Origin: G020353115 sp964481765
GTDB taxonomy: Bacteria > Bacteroidota > Bacteroidia > Bacteroidales > VadinHA17
Assembly (NCBI GenBank): GCA_964481765.1
Contig: CAYZVJ010000007.1
Location: forward strand, 1 to 47,718
Direction: 5' to 3'
Length of the DNA stretch: 47,718 nucleotides
Part shown: positions 8,114 to 16,291 of the stretch, piece after piece
Numbering within the stretch: position 1 is the stretch's first letter
Layout: each line of letters starts with the position of its first letter
Program-made: the position numbers and the translations under genes
Notes under the pieces: model-generated
The model's database searches: none
Told to the model about the DNA's origin: nothing
Seen by the model: only the letters and a program-made list of their open reading frames with translations

Positions 8114-8320
8114 TTATTTGTCAACATTTTTTGAATAGTGATCATCCTCTTTATTCTTCATTCGGTCAGTGATCACCTTGATCAGAAGAAGACCAAGGCC
8201 CAGTATTGCCACCAGGCCGATCAATCCAAACGGAAAGGCAATGATCAAGCCAACAATCATGGCAATGATCCATATGATGGCAACAATTGCCAGCAGGAAA
8301 TATCCAATGTATTCCATCAT
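8114..8320 (-). CDS. Small two-helix membrane protein
   Basis: A 68-residue protein. Residues 1-50 are almost entirely hydrophobic and form two close transmembrane helices (YFLLAIVAIIWIIAMIVGLI and FGLIGLVAILGLGLLLIKVI). A short charged tail follows (TDRMKNKEDDHYSKNVDK), probably cytoplasmic. It has two possible starts, ATG at 8320 or at 8317. I know no named family for it. Its position between DUF2752 and YbjQ genes, with gaps of only 32-39 bases, supports a real gene in the same transcript. Confidence 0.7.
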   Translation of the reverse strand: MMEYIGYFLLAIVAIIWIIAMIVGLIIAFPFGLIGLVAILGLGLLLIKVITDRMKNKEDDHYSKNVDK

Positions 8321-8359
8321 GTTAAGGTTATTAGTTTATTATTCCCTTTAGACTTGTAT

Positions 8360-8800
8360 TTACCCCTGAAGTTCATGAACAAACCGGATAATCCAATAAC
8401 CGATCCATCCGATAACAGCAATGATCAGGGTCAGTTTTTTTATCCTTAAACTCAGGTTTACGTTAATCTTCCTCCCGGTGATCGTTTCAAAAATCAATAT
8501 TAGAAGAACGATCAGCAATACCGCATAGAGGATAGGCCCGAAAAAATGATGCGAAAAAGAGCTTCTCAGATCGAAATGGGCAATTTCATAAAAAGAGTGA
8601 GTCAGTCCGCATGTAGGACAGCTATATCCGGTCAGGCTTTTGAAATAACAATCAGGTAAAGGAAGCCGGTCCGGATTTACCACAGTAGGTGCCACCAGGA
8701 TGAAAAACAGTAAGACAATAGCCAATAACCTGCCTGGAATATATAGCGCTCGATTATTCCGCACCTTAATCCGTATGGTCAGCAGGTCGGTTGAGATCAT
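8360..8800 (-). CDS. DUF2752 domain membrane protein
   Basis: A 146-residue membrane protein with the DUF2752 signature CPTCGLTHSFYEIAHFDLR in the middle (the usual form is CPxCGxTR.....GD), with both Cys residues conserved. A Cys in the preceding DCYF segment is also typical of the family. There are three to four transmembrane helices: one near residue 25, one after the motif (GPILYAVLLIVLLILIF) and one at the C terminus. The function of the family is unknown. It lies in a run of five minus-strand envelope genes with small gaps. Confidence 0.85.
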   Translation of the reverse strand: MISTDLLTIRIKVRNNRALYIPGRLLAIVLLFFILVAPTVVNPDRLPLPDCYFKSLTGYSCPTCGLTHSFYEIAHFDLRSSFSHHFFGPILYAVLLIVLLILIFETITGRKINVNLSLRIKKLTLIIAVIGWIGYWIIRFVHELQG

Positions 8801-8838
8801 TCCGGTTGCTTTAGTCCAGTTTATTATATTACGCTGTG

Positions 8839-9777
8839 TCAGGTTTTTTCAACTTCTCCTCCTGTTTCCGATGCCGGAAAAACATTGAACTCGGGTCCGA
8901 ACTGACTGAGAAATTCCACGCTGAATGCCCTGAAGGTATAGGAAACCGGCAGGAAAACAACGGATCCGAGGTAGGGAATAATCAGCAACAGTATACCGAT
9001 GCAACAGGTCATTAATCCAAAAACAAGAACACAGCAGATCGTAACAAGGATCAGAAAGAAGATGATGATCCCATAGAGGAGGAAATAGCCGAAATACCGG
9101 CTCATTAACGGGAGAAACCGTCCCCATGCTTTTGTAGCGGATATCCTGTGTTTGAACATGACCGGTACAACAAAGTCTTTCAGAAACAGGGATATATAGC
9201 TGGTAATGATAAAAAAGGTTAAAAAGAGCAGGACCATTCCCATGATTGTATAGACTTTCTGTGCACCGGTTATATCCCCCTGAATCATTTGAGCGATCAG
9301 TCTGAAAAAAAACAGCACGATCAGGATGATTGTTGCAAACACGATGATTCCATAGACCAGGCGCCAGAGGAAGAGGGAATCTCCTTCTCTCCGGTATTCA
9401 TGCCATGGCTTGGTGACTTCCGCTTTATCATGTACTACATTGTGAAGGAACATGAATCTTCCGCGTGATGAGAGCCAGGCAAACACCACAATGATAATGA
9501 TAACAAACAGGACCCCGAACAGGATCAGTCCAGCCCATGCAGGGTGTGCCATTAACCAATCCCATGCGACAGATGGGAAATCTACAATGTCCTTAAAACC
9601 GTGATGGTGGTCCCATTTGTTGCTTCCTCCTCCACTTCCTCCAGGTCCGTCGAGCAGCATAGCAAGGAATGCAGTGAATCCGACAACAAACCATTTCCCA
9701 AGATCGAAAGGCTGAAAGAGTGCTTTTTTCATGCGGTCCCAGCCGCGTGATAGTGCGTCAAAATAGGTAATATTCAT
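8839..9777 (-). CDS. Multi-pass membrane protein (DUF7544-like, tentative)
   Basis: A 312-residue protein with about six transmembrane segments. It begins with a conserved-looking cytoplasmic piece (AWDRM-like, with PFDLGKWFVVGF) followed by a Gly/Ser-rich and His-rich loop (GGSGGGSNKWDHHHGF, about residues 47-62). Hydrophobic helices follow at roughly 75-105, 140-165, 175-200, 225-250 and 255-280. The N-terminal pattern and layout recall DUF7544-type membrane proteins, but I cannot confirm this. It sits 38 bases upstream of the DUF2752 gene, and the pair probably forms an operon. No catalytic residues are evident. Confidence 0.7.
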   Translation of the reverse strand: MNITYFDALSRGWDRMKKALFQPFDLGKWFVVGFTAFLAMLLDGPGGSGGGSNKWDHHHGFKDIVDFPSVAWDWLMAHPAWAGLILFGVLFVIIIIVVFAWLSSRGRFMFLHNVVHDKAEVTKPWHEYRREGDSLFLWRLVYGIIVFATIILIVLFFFRLIAQMIQGDITGAQKVYTIMGMVLLFLTFFIITSYISLFLKDFVVPVMFKHRISATKAWGRFLPLMSRYFGYFLLYGIIIFFLILVTICCVLVFGLMTCCIGILLLIIPYLGSVVFLPVSYTFRAFSVEFLSQFGPEFNVFPASETGGEVEKT

Positions 9778-9845
9778 AACGATTGAATGTTTGGTTGTAA
9801 TTTAATGGTTTAGCTGAATGATCTTCTTATTACAAATGCAAAAGA

Positions 9846-10733
9846 TCATTTTTTCAAAAGCTCAACAACAGAGCTGATCTTCAGATTCATCGGAAACGTA
9901 AACGTTTGTGCTCCCGATGTTGAAACCGTACTTGGGGAAGTGCTTTCCATGGCAGATTTCACAAATATCCCTTCTTTGTAGGCGAAATACCAGGTTATTA
10001 CTCCCTCTACATCCCCTTCCGAGGTAAGTGTTATCCCCTGTGCACTCTGAGAACCTTCCCTGGAGCCACTTAACTGGGAGACGATCTTCACACATTCATA
10101 GCCGCCAATGTTTTCTATTCCTTCAAACGTGTTGTTACTTTCAAGGATCATAATTACCTCCTCATTTTCGGAAACCTCGGTGATGGTATCGGTTTCAGAC
10201 CAGGTATCCCCTATCTTGATCTTCTTTCCGGGAAGATCGGGAAAAAATTCCTGGAAATGAAGTGCGATGCTACGGCTTCCTGCCTGTGCAATGGAATATT
10301 TGATCGGTTCAGCCCCGGAAAGATCAAGCTCTTCGCCTTTATCCGACAGGTCCATCTTGAACCGTTTCCCCAGTATTCCGCTTACATCCGCTGAAATGTT
10401 CATCATGGGACTTCTGACAAACATTCCCATAGTATCGATGGTGATATCCAGTCTGAGCTTCCCCTCTGAGACGGATACAGGCTTCATATTAAACGCCAGA
10501 ATCTGTTCAATATCAGCACCAATTGATTGACCCTGGATTTCCATTGTCTGCTTTATATCACTCTCTGACCGGTAAGAGAGTCCTGTTTCCGGTGGTAATT
10601 TATAAGATAGGGTTAAACCCGTTTCCGGGCTCTCTGCCAGCGGTTTTTTCGCAGCACAACCGGCCAGGAAAAAAATCACCGGCAAAAAGAGGACTGCCTG
10701 TATCAGTAAGCCGCAGGTTTGTTTTTTCTTCAT
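9846..10733 (-). CDS. Secreted lipoprotein, DUF6263-like
   Basis: A 295-residue lipoprotein. The signal peptide ends in a clear lipobox, FLAGC, at about residues 22-26, so the mature protein is lipid-anchored in the envelope. The rest is beta-rich, with alternating strands such as LSYKLPPETGLSYRSESDIKQT, a GDTWSE turn at about residue 175, and FEGIENIGGYECVKIVSQL. This pattern is typical of Bacteroidota DUF6263-like proteins of unknown role. It is the first gene of the minus-strand set reaching to YbjQ (68 bases before the next gene). A ligand-binding or structural role is possible but not shown. Confidence 0.75.
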   Translation of the reverse strand: MKKKQTCGLLIQAVLFLPVIFFLAGCAAKKPLAESPETGLTLSYKLPPETGLSYRSESDIKQTMEIQGQSIGADIEQILAFNMKPVSVSEGKLRLDITIDTMGMFVRSPMMNISADVSGILGKRFKMDLSDKGEELDLSGAEPIKYSIAQAGSRSIALHFQEFFPDLPGKKIKIGDTWSETDTITEVSENEEVIMILESNNTFEGIENIGGYECVKIVSQLSGSREGSQSAQGITLTSEGDVEGVITWYFAYKEGIFVKSAMESTSPSTVSTSGAQTFTFPMNLKISSVVELLKK

Positions 10734-10864
10734 CGTTAATTAAAATTAAGATTAATAAATGCAATGATATTCATTCTAAATGGGTCAAACAAAATATGAA
10801 ATTTAAGGGACTTTATCAATGTTCTCGTTCAATAATATTATATTCTGTTAAAAGATTTACAATA

Positions 10865-10895
10865 GTCGTCAGACGAATCCAAATCGTCTGACGAC
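10865..10895. repeat. Perfect 12-base inverted repeat between lipoprotein and carboxypeptidase genes
   Basis: Arms GTCGTCAGACGA (10865-10876) and TCGTCTGACGAC (10884-10895) flank a 7-base loop. A second AT-rich pair, TATATTT/AAATATA, lies just beyond at about 10898-10916. The hairpin is roughly 50 bases past the stop of the minus-strand carboxypeptidase gene. It could end that transcript, but no U-run follows. Words related to TCGTCTGACGA recur at 18409-18460. Confidence 0.65.
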
Positions 10896-10942
10896 ATATA
10901 TTTACTCGAAATATACCTTCAGTTTATTCGCTTCTTTGGTGT

Positions 10943-12826
10943 CTATGATCCAACCTTAATAGTTATCTTTTTTGAATCTTTCCCTCCCATTTTTGATTCA
11001 ACCGATGGTTCTATCCAACCGTTTGAACCATTCATCTTTACCAACCCACGGAATTTCAATGTTTCTTTGCCTTTTAGCCGGAATTCTGTATCCTTTCCTG
11101 CAATGGATTGATAGGTTGAGCTGTTATCGAGCGGATCAAAGATCGTAACATCTTTCATCAGGTCAACGATTTCAATGTTATCCGATGAATTGATGGTCAG
11201 TTTATCTTTTATTGCTCTTTCGAGTTGCACGGACCGATCTGATGCGGTTGGATACACCCGGTCATTCTTCACCCACACTTCAAGCCAGTAAAGATCGTCT
11301 GTTTCGGGTTTAATGAGCACCTTATCTATCTCTATTTTAGGAAACTGGCTGGCACAGTAGAGGACGAATTTTGTATTCTTTTCCGCTTCCATTTCAATGT
11401 ACCTGGAAGGTGGCGTTCTTCGCATGTGTTTTTTGGGTGATCCACCGATCCAGATTTCTCCCAAGTCGGGGTGGTTAACCTTATGCGGGTCTATCCAGCC
11501 TTCACCGGTCAGTTCAAGATCAATCCACGTTAACATTTCCTCATCAGAAACTCTTCCGTCACCATCCTGATCTGCATCAAATGCCGGAGTACCCCACAAC
11601 TCAATCAGGTAGGAATATGCACCCAGCATATAATAGGTAGCTGCATGCGCCTGACCGGAAAGTCCTCCAATAACGGGACTATAATTTTTTAATATCCGGG
11701 CACCGGATGTCACTATGTCTGTCTGAACATCCATATCGTGCTGATAATCAGCAGTTACCTGCCGGTTGAACAGTTGGGCATACTTATTCGTTTTGCGCAT
11801 TTGTTCCAGTCTCTGCTCAATTTGTTCATCTGCTTCCTGGCGTTGCTCCCGGGAAAGATTTCTCCGGCTTTCCGGTGGTGCCTGGAACATGATCAATCTA
11901 CCGGTGTTGTGGTAATGGAAAGAAGCGAATATATTTGGATGTACGAGCTGAAACTCAAACACATTCCGGGTTTCTGACTCCGACATGGGATATGGGTTAC
12001 CTGACTGCAGGTCCCATCCATAGGGAAAATTCCTGTTTGGATCGGGTCCGCCGATATCATCTTCATTGATCATCCCATCCCCATCGTTATCAAAACCTTC
12101 AGAGCCGATTCTACGAAACCTCATACACTCCTCTTCAGGATCAGCTACCAGTAAAAATCTCCTCTTGTCCGGTGAAAGTTTAAACATACCATCCGGATCT
12201 TCAATATACATGTCTGACAATTCCCCATCACCATCCACATCCTCTGTTTGATCTTCATCATATAAACCATCCCCATCATTATCTTCAGGACGGTAGGTCT
12301 CCCTTGGGTTATTTGCTGTATTCGGCTGTGTGACATAGGAATCATTGGCATCAACATTTAATCCCGGAAGGATATAAAATGTTGTACTTTTAACCAGTTC
12401 ATTGACAAAGGGATCGTAATCATAGCGGGTAAGGAGGTACCACATCAGGTATAGTGAACAGGTTATACCGTTCACTTCATTCCCGTGGATTGCGCCATCG
12501 ACCCACATGGCTGGTTTCGAACGATGATCACCGGTGGATTTTGCTGTGATGGTAATCAGGTACTGATCCCTTCCCATCCTGCTTTTTCCAATACTTTCAA
12601 TGTCAGAAAGATGTGTATATTTCTTCTGGATATCATGCATTATCCCGGTCCATTCCTCAAAGGAATAGTATCGTTTCCAGCTTATCGGAAAATCAAGCTC
12701 CCCGTGATACCCGCCCGGACTTTCCTGCTTTTTATCCTGTGCGAAGAGGGGCATACCCATCAGAAAGGCAAGGATGATCAGCATGTTATAAACAACCTTT
12801 TTTTGACAATATGTTCGTTTTTTCAT
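10943..12826 (-). CDS. Secreted M14-family zinc carboxypeptidase
   Basis: A 627-residue M14 metallopeptidase with an N-terminal signal peptide (residues 1-29, ending LFAQ). Zinc ligands are H114 and E117 in DGAIHGNE and a His in ASFHYHN (H304 or H306). The substrate-binding NRNF is at 274-277 and the catalytic Glu is E409 in YLIELWG. The chain between the first and second zinc motifs carries EF-hand-like acidic loops (DNDGDGLYDED at about 182-192, DVDGDGE at about 196, DNDGDGMINEDD at about 246-257), and another lies near 418-430. These suggest calcium binding. The C-terminal 150 residues form a beta-rich accessory domain. It follows a second M14 gene by 14 bases, so the two are co-transcribed. 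It probably acts on extracellular peptides. Confidence 0.92.
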   Translation of the reverse strand: MKKRTYCQKKVVYNMLIILAFLMGMPLFAQDKKQESPGGYHGELDFPISWKRYYSFEEWTGIMHDIQKKYTHLSDIESIGKSRMGRDQYLITITAKSTGDHRSKPAMWVDGAIHGNEVNGITCSLYLMWYLLTRYDYDPFVNELVKSTTFYILPGLNVDANDSYVTQPNTANNPRETYRPEDNDGDGLYDEDQTEDVDGDGELSDMYIEDPDGMFKLSPDKRRFLLVADPEEECMRFRRIGSEGFDNDGDGMINEDDIGGPDPNRNFPYGWDLQSGNPYPMSESETRNVFEFQLVHPNIFASFHYHNTGRLIMFQAPPESRRNLSREQRQEADEQIEQRLEQMRKTNKYAQLFNRQVTADYQHDMDVQTDIVTSGARILKNYSPVIGGLSGQAHAATYYMLGAYSYLIELWGTPAFDADQDGDGRVSDEEMLTWIDLELTGEGWIDPHKVNHPDLGEIWIGGSPKKHMRRTPPSRYIEMEAEKNTKFVLYCASQFPKIEIDKVLIKPETDDLYWLEVWVKNDRVYPTASDRSVQLERAIKDKLTINSSDNIEIVDLMKDVTIFDPLDNSSTYQSIAGKDTEFRLKGKETLKFRGLVKMNGSNGWIEPSVESKMGGKDSKKITIKVGS

Positions 12827-12840
12827 GATTTGCCCTCCTG

Positions 12841-14964
12841 TTAATAGATTATTGATTTAACCTTTGTACCGCCTTTCTGGGATGACAGGATCACCTGTAA
12901 CGGGACATCTCCTTCTACGGCAATTACCCATTTCACCACCCGTCCGGGTCCGGTCTGTTTCTCTCCTGGCTGGTCATAACTTACACGTTGTCTCATGTAC
13001 TGGTACATCATGGGTGAGTAGGGTGTAAAGCTTCTTTGTCGGGCCTGACTGGTAGAGAGTGGCTCCCTCCCGGGTCTGTATCCCGGGATTCTCATTTTCC
13101 CTTCCAGCACTCCCAATTTCTGATAAGGTGTACCCTGAAGAAAGGTTATTTTATCACGATCGCCCACCAGCCAGATCACATCAGGCCGGTTGCCTGCCAG
13201 CTCCGCTCCCTGGCCAATATGTGTTGCCAGTTTACCCTGGTTCTCAACCTTAACCGTAACCTCAACCACCTTATATTTACCAGCTCCACTACCTTTCTTT
13301 ACAACAACATTATCTTCATTACCCGAAGCGGTAGCCATCTGAGCTTTATTGGTAGTGTAAAGTATTTTCGCTGTTGCATCCGTAATCTCCACCTCCGGGA
13401 GCAGGGTAGCCCGGAATAATTCGAACTGCCAGTGTTTTTCACAAACATTCATCAAGGGTTTGCCCGGAAAGGCATTGTTCGTCCCAACGGGTGATTTCCA
13501 TCCGCCAATCTCTCCCTCACCCAATTCGGGATGATTAAAGGGTTTCCAATCGATAAAATAATCCCCTCCGTAATGTTCGTCCTGATAGTTCAGCAGTTCT
13601 CTGTTCCGGTTCAAATAAGCATCGTCCCCTTCAAATTGAGGAAAATCATCGATATCATTCATGGGATTCCATAGTTCAGTAGTTACGGAATAAAGGCCAT
13701 ATTGCATATACATCCAGTCGGATGCCATTCCGTAGTTGTATCGCTGATCCCTCTCCTCATTATAGCTTACTCTCCATCCACGAGGCAACTCATACCCCCG
13801 CTGTTTTGCATATTTGTTAGCCGAGGTCTTTTGCAGCTCTTCCCTGTAATGAGCCAGTGAATCCGGATACAACCAGGCTTTGGGCACTTCCTCTCCAAGA
13901 ATTTCCAGGTACTTCTTCCCCATGATCATGTCCATTACAGCCACATCTTTGGGATGCAGATTCTGGTGGGGCGAGGTACCCAGAGGCCTGTAAGTAAAGC
14001 CACCGGATGTATGATAATACTGTCCCATGAGGATGTTGGTGTGGTTTGTAAAAAATTCTGCGATTGCATGTGCTTCAGGTGATGAGGTCGGGTATTTACC
14101 GCTACCACCCTGCATACCATCCTCGCTGAACCATACTTCCGGGAAATTCCGGTTTACATCGATACCCCTCTCTGAATCTTCTCCCCGCTTACCATCCTTA
14201 TCGTTGTCCTTATCTTCGGTTATCACGGAATACCTTTCTTTCGTTGTTTTTTCATTATTGCCGAGTCTTACCATTAACCTCGGATCCACGTCATCTTTCA
14301 CATACCTGCCGTTGGGATCTTTATACCGGAATTGTGTGTAATATCCATCCCCATTCAGATCATCAGGGCCATCCTCATTGATCTTTCCATCACCATCATT
14401 GTCTATTTTCTCGCTGTTTTGCCGCTGGGCAATTCCCAGTTCAACACTGTTATAGACACCATCCGGATTAACGACCGGGCAGATGTAAAAAACCTTTTTA
14501 TCAACAAGTTCTTTTATCTGAGGATCTGTTTCATAACCGGTAACCAGCTTGTCGATGATGTAGAGACAAACTTCAGTTCCGGTGTATTCGTTTCCATGCA
14601 TACTGCCACATATCCACTGTCCCGGTTTCCCCTGGTACGGTTTCATAGCTGGAACATTTTTAACCCCCTCCTTCCTTATATTCCTTAAATCAATATACCC
14701 GTCGAGGGTGGTTCCTGTCTTCATATCCGAAATAACCATCACATAAATCGAACGGTCGAAGTTGCTTTTACCGATTTCAATTAATTCCGTAATGGAAGGA
14801 TATGCTTTTGCAATATCCTTCAGGTACTTCACAGTGCCCGTATATCCGTGGTAGGTATCAAAGGATATGGGCACTTTTTGCCCTGAGCAAACATTGGACT
14901 GGCCTGTACCATACAGAAGGAACAGTCCAGTGAGCATTAATAGCTTCAAATAACGACTTCCCAT
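12841..14964 (-). CDS. Secreted M14-family zinc carboxypeptidase (second copy)
   Basis: A 707-residue M14 peptidase, the first gene of a two-gene unit with the similar downstream enzyme. It has a signal peptide (about residues 1-22). Zinc ligands are H123 and E126 in GSMHGNEYTG and H318 in YYHTSGG. VNRNF is at 270-274 and the catalytic Glu is E430 in VTTELWNP. As in the partner, calcium-loop-like stretches interrupt the catalytic fold (DNDGDGKINEDG at about 188-199, DDLNGDGYY at 201-209, DKDNDKDGKRGED at 251-263). The two proteins are similar in plan but clearly diverged, so the duplication is old. The C terminus has a beta domain resembling that of other Bacteroidota M14 proteins. The substrate is unknown. 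Confidence 0.92.
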   Translation of the reverse strand: MGSRYLKLLMLTGLFLLYGTGQSNVCSGQKVPISFDTYHGYTGTVKYLKDIAKAYPSITELIEIGKSNFDRSIYVMVISDMKTGTTLDGYIDLRNIRKEGVKNVPAMKPYQGKPGQWICGSMHGNEYTGTEVCLYIIDKLVTGYETDPQIKELVDKKVFYICPVVNPDGVYNSVELGIAQRQNSEKIDNDGDGKINEDGPDDLNGDGYYTQFRYKDPNGRYVKDDVDPRLMVRLGNNEKTTKERYSVITEDKDNDKDGKRGEDSERGIDVNRNFPEVWFSEDGMQGGSGKYPTSSPEAHAIAEFFTNHTNILMGQYYHTSGGFTYRPLGTSPHQNLHPKDVAVMDMIMGKKYLEILGEEVPKAWLYPDSLAHYREELQKTSANKYAKQRGYELPRGWRVSYNEERDQRYNYGMASDWMYMQYGLYSVTTELWNPMNDIDDFPQFEGDDAYLNRNRELLNYQDEHYGGDYFIDWKPFNHPELGEGEIGGWKSPVGTNNAFPGKPLMNVCEKHWQFELFRATLLPEVEITDATAKILYTTNKAQMATASGNEDNVVVKKGSGAGKYKVVEVTVKVENQGKLATHIGQGAELAGNRPDVIWLVGDRDKITFLQGTPYQKLGVLEGKMRIPGYRPGREPLSTSQARQRSFTPYSPMMYQYMRQRVSYDQPGEKQTGPGRVVKWVIAVEGDVPLQVILSSQKGGTKVKSIIY

Positions 14965-15056
14965 AATTAAACTCTCCCTGAATTTTAAAAGTTAGAAATG
15001 ACTTTGAGTTGTTGAATGTAAAGAATTAAAAGTAACAATTATATAACAGTTGTGCT

Positions 15057-16139
15057 ATGATGAATAACATATATATTTGTTCTATGGGAAGAAACAAAGA
15101 GATCTATTGCTCAAACCGATCTGAGTGGCACGGCTGGCTTGCAAAAAACAGTATGACGGAAACTGGGGTCTGGTTAATCTATTACAAAAAACACACCGGC
15201 AAACCAAGAGTTTCCTACGACGATGCCGTTGAAGAAGCCATCTGCTTTGGATGGATAGATAGCACCATCCAGCGAATGGATGACGAGCGGTACAGGCAAA
15301 AATTTACACCCAGGAACAGGGAGAGCAAATGGTCAGCACACAACGTGAGGAGAGCAAACAAGATGATTCGCGAAGGAAAAATGATGAAAAAACAGTGGTA
15401 CGAGGAGCTGTTTCAGAATTATGCTGAACACTATGACCGGGAACCGTTTACACAGGGGACCACCGGTGAAGTTGATTTTATTGAACAAGAGATAAACTTT
15501 AACCGGGATCTGAAGATTCTGGATATTGGTTGCGGAACCGGCAGGCATGCTATAGAGCTGGCAAAAAGGGGTTATGCAGTGACGGGCTTGGATCTGTCAG
15601 TAGCACAGTTAGCAAGGGCAAGGGAAAAAGCTGAAATGGAAAAGGTGAATGTTGATTTTCAGGAGGCTGATGCAAGGAACCTTGCCTTTTCTGATGAGTT
15701 TGACCTGGTCATCATGATCTGTGAAGGGGGATTTTCATTGATGGAGACAGATGAAATGAATTATGCTATTCTGGAAAGTGCCAGCAGGGCGCTTAAAAAG
15801 GGCGGCATACTCATTCTTACCTGCCTGAATGCCCTGTTTCCTCTTTACCACTCGGTAAAAGAGTTCATGGAAAAAAACGAACAGAAATCCGGAAAAAACA
15901 GTTTTGATCTTATGACACTGCGGGACCAGTCAAACCATGAAATTACCGATGATGACGGTTCAAAAATGATGCTTAACTGCAACGAGCGGTATTTCCTTCC
16001 CTCAGAAATCACCTGGTACCTGCAAAACCTCCGGTTCGAAAACATTGGCATTTATGGTTGTAAACTGGGAAACTTCAGCAGGAAAGACCCGCTTACAACA
16101 GAAGATTTCGAGATGCTGGTTGTGGCGGAAAAAAGTTGA
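15057..16139 (+). CDS. Fusion of YdeI/OmdA-type N-terminal domain to a class I SAM methyltransferase
   Basis: A 360-residue protein in two parts. Residues 20-109 match the N-terminal half of YdeI/OmpD-associated proteins: SEWHGWLAKN, GVWLIYYKKHTGKP, DAVEEAICFGWIDS, KFTPRNRESKWSAHN and the final REGKM. The C-terminal domain of that family is absent. From M109/M110 a complete methyltransferase begins, with its own natural N terminus (MKKQWYEELFQNYAEHYD), SAM motif I LDIGCGTGRHA (155-165) and the acidic end of strand 2 in GLDLS. The junction lies at 15381, where a start codon for the methyltransferase would be. It could be a gene fusion by deletion, or translation could also begin internally at 15381. 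Start choice is between ATG 15057 and ATG 15084; a TATATTTG box at 15072-15079 would favour the later start or none. The substrate is unknown. Confidence 0.85.
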   Translation: MMNNIYICSMGRNKEIYCSNRSEWHGWLAKNSMTETGVWLIYYKKHTGKPRVSYDDAVEEAICFGWIDSTIQRMDDERYRQKFTPRNRESKWSAHNVRRANKMIREGKMMKKQWYEELFQNYAEHYDREPFTQGTTGEVDFIEQEINFNRDLKILDIGCGTGRHAIELAKRGYAVTGLDLSVAQLARAREKAEMEKVNVDFQEADARNLAFSDEFDLVIMICEGGFSLMETDEMNYAILESASRALKKGGILILTCLNALFPLYHSVKEFMEKNEQKSGKNSFDLMTLRDQSNHEITDDDGSKMMLNCNERYFLPSEITWYLQNLRFENIGIYGCKLGNFSRKDPLTTEDFEMLVVAEKS

Positions 16140-16197
16140 CAGGAAGGGGATTGGCGAGTATAATAAGGAGAGAAGTGAGGTGGAACAGTTATATGTA

Positions 16198-16261
16198 ATG
16201 CCATGGGCATCCCTTCTTGATTAGTGATACGTTATGCCATAGGCATCACTATGTGATTAGT
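16198..16261. repeat. Two 28-base direct repeats, each with a small palindrome
   Basis: Copies at 16198-16225 and 16234-16261 agree at about 23 of 28 bases, with a period of 36. Each starts with ATGCC-ATR-GGCAT, a five-base stem with a 3-base loop, and ends in TTGATTAGT or GTGATTAGT. They lie between the fusion gene and the esterase gene, ending 30 bases before the esterase start. A related motif (GATGCC-TTC-GGCAT) occurs near 24191. They may be a decayed dispersed repeat or a tandem binding site. Confidence 0.6.
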
Positions 16262-16291
16262 AATTTATTCAGTTGTGCTGATTATCGGAAT

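Noticed and set aside
10865..10895. Rho-independent terminator after the M14 gene
   Set aside because: The stem is strong but no U-run follows in the minus-strand direction, so it is kept as a repeat.
15072..15079. TATATTTG as the promoter of the fusion gene
   Set aside because: It lies after ATG 15057 and only 5 bases before ATG 15084, with no good TTTG 19 bases upstream. It would require leaderless translation, so I mention it only as a note on start choice.
16198..16261. CRISPR array
   Set aside because: Only two copies, imperfect, with an 8-base gap and no cas genes anywhere in the window.
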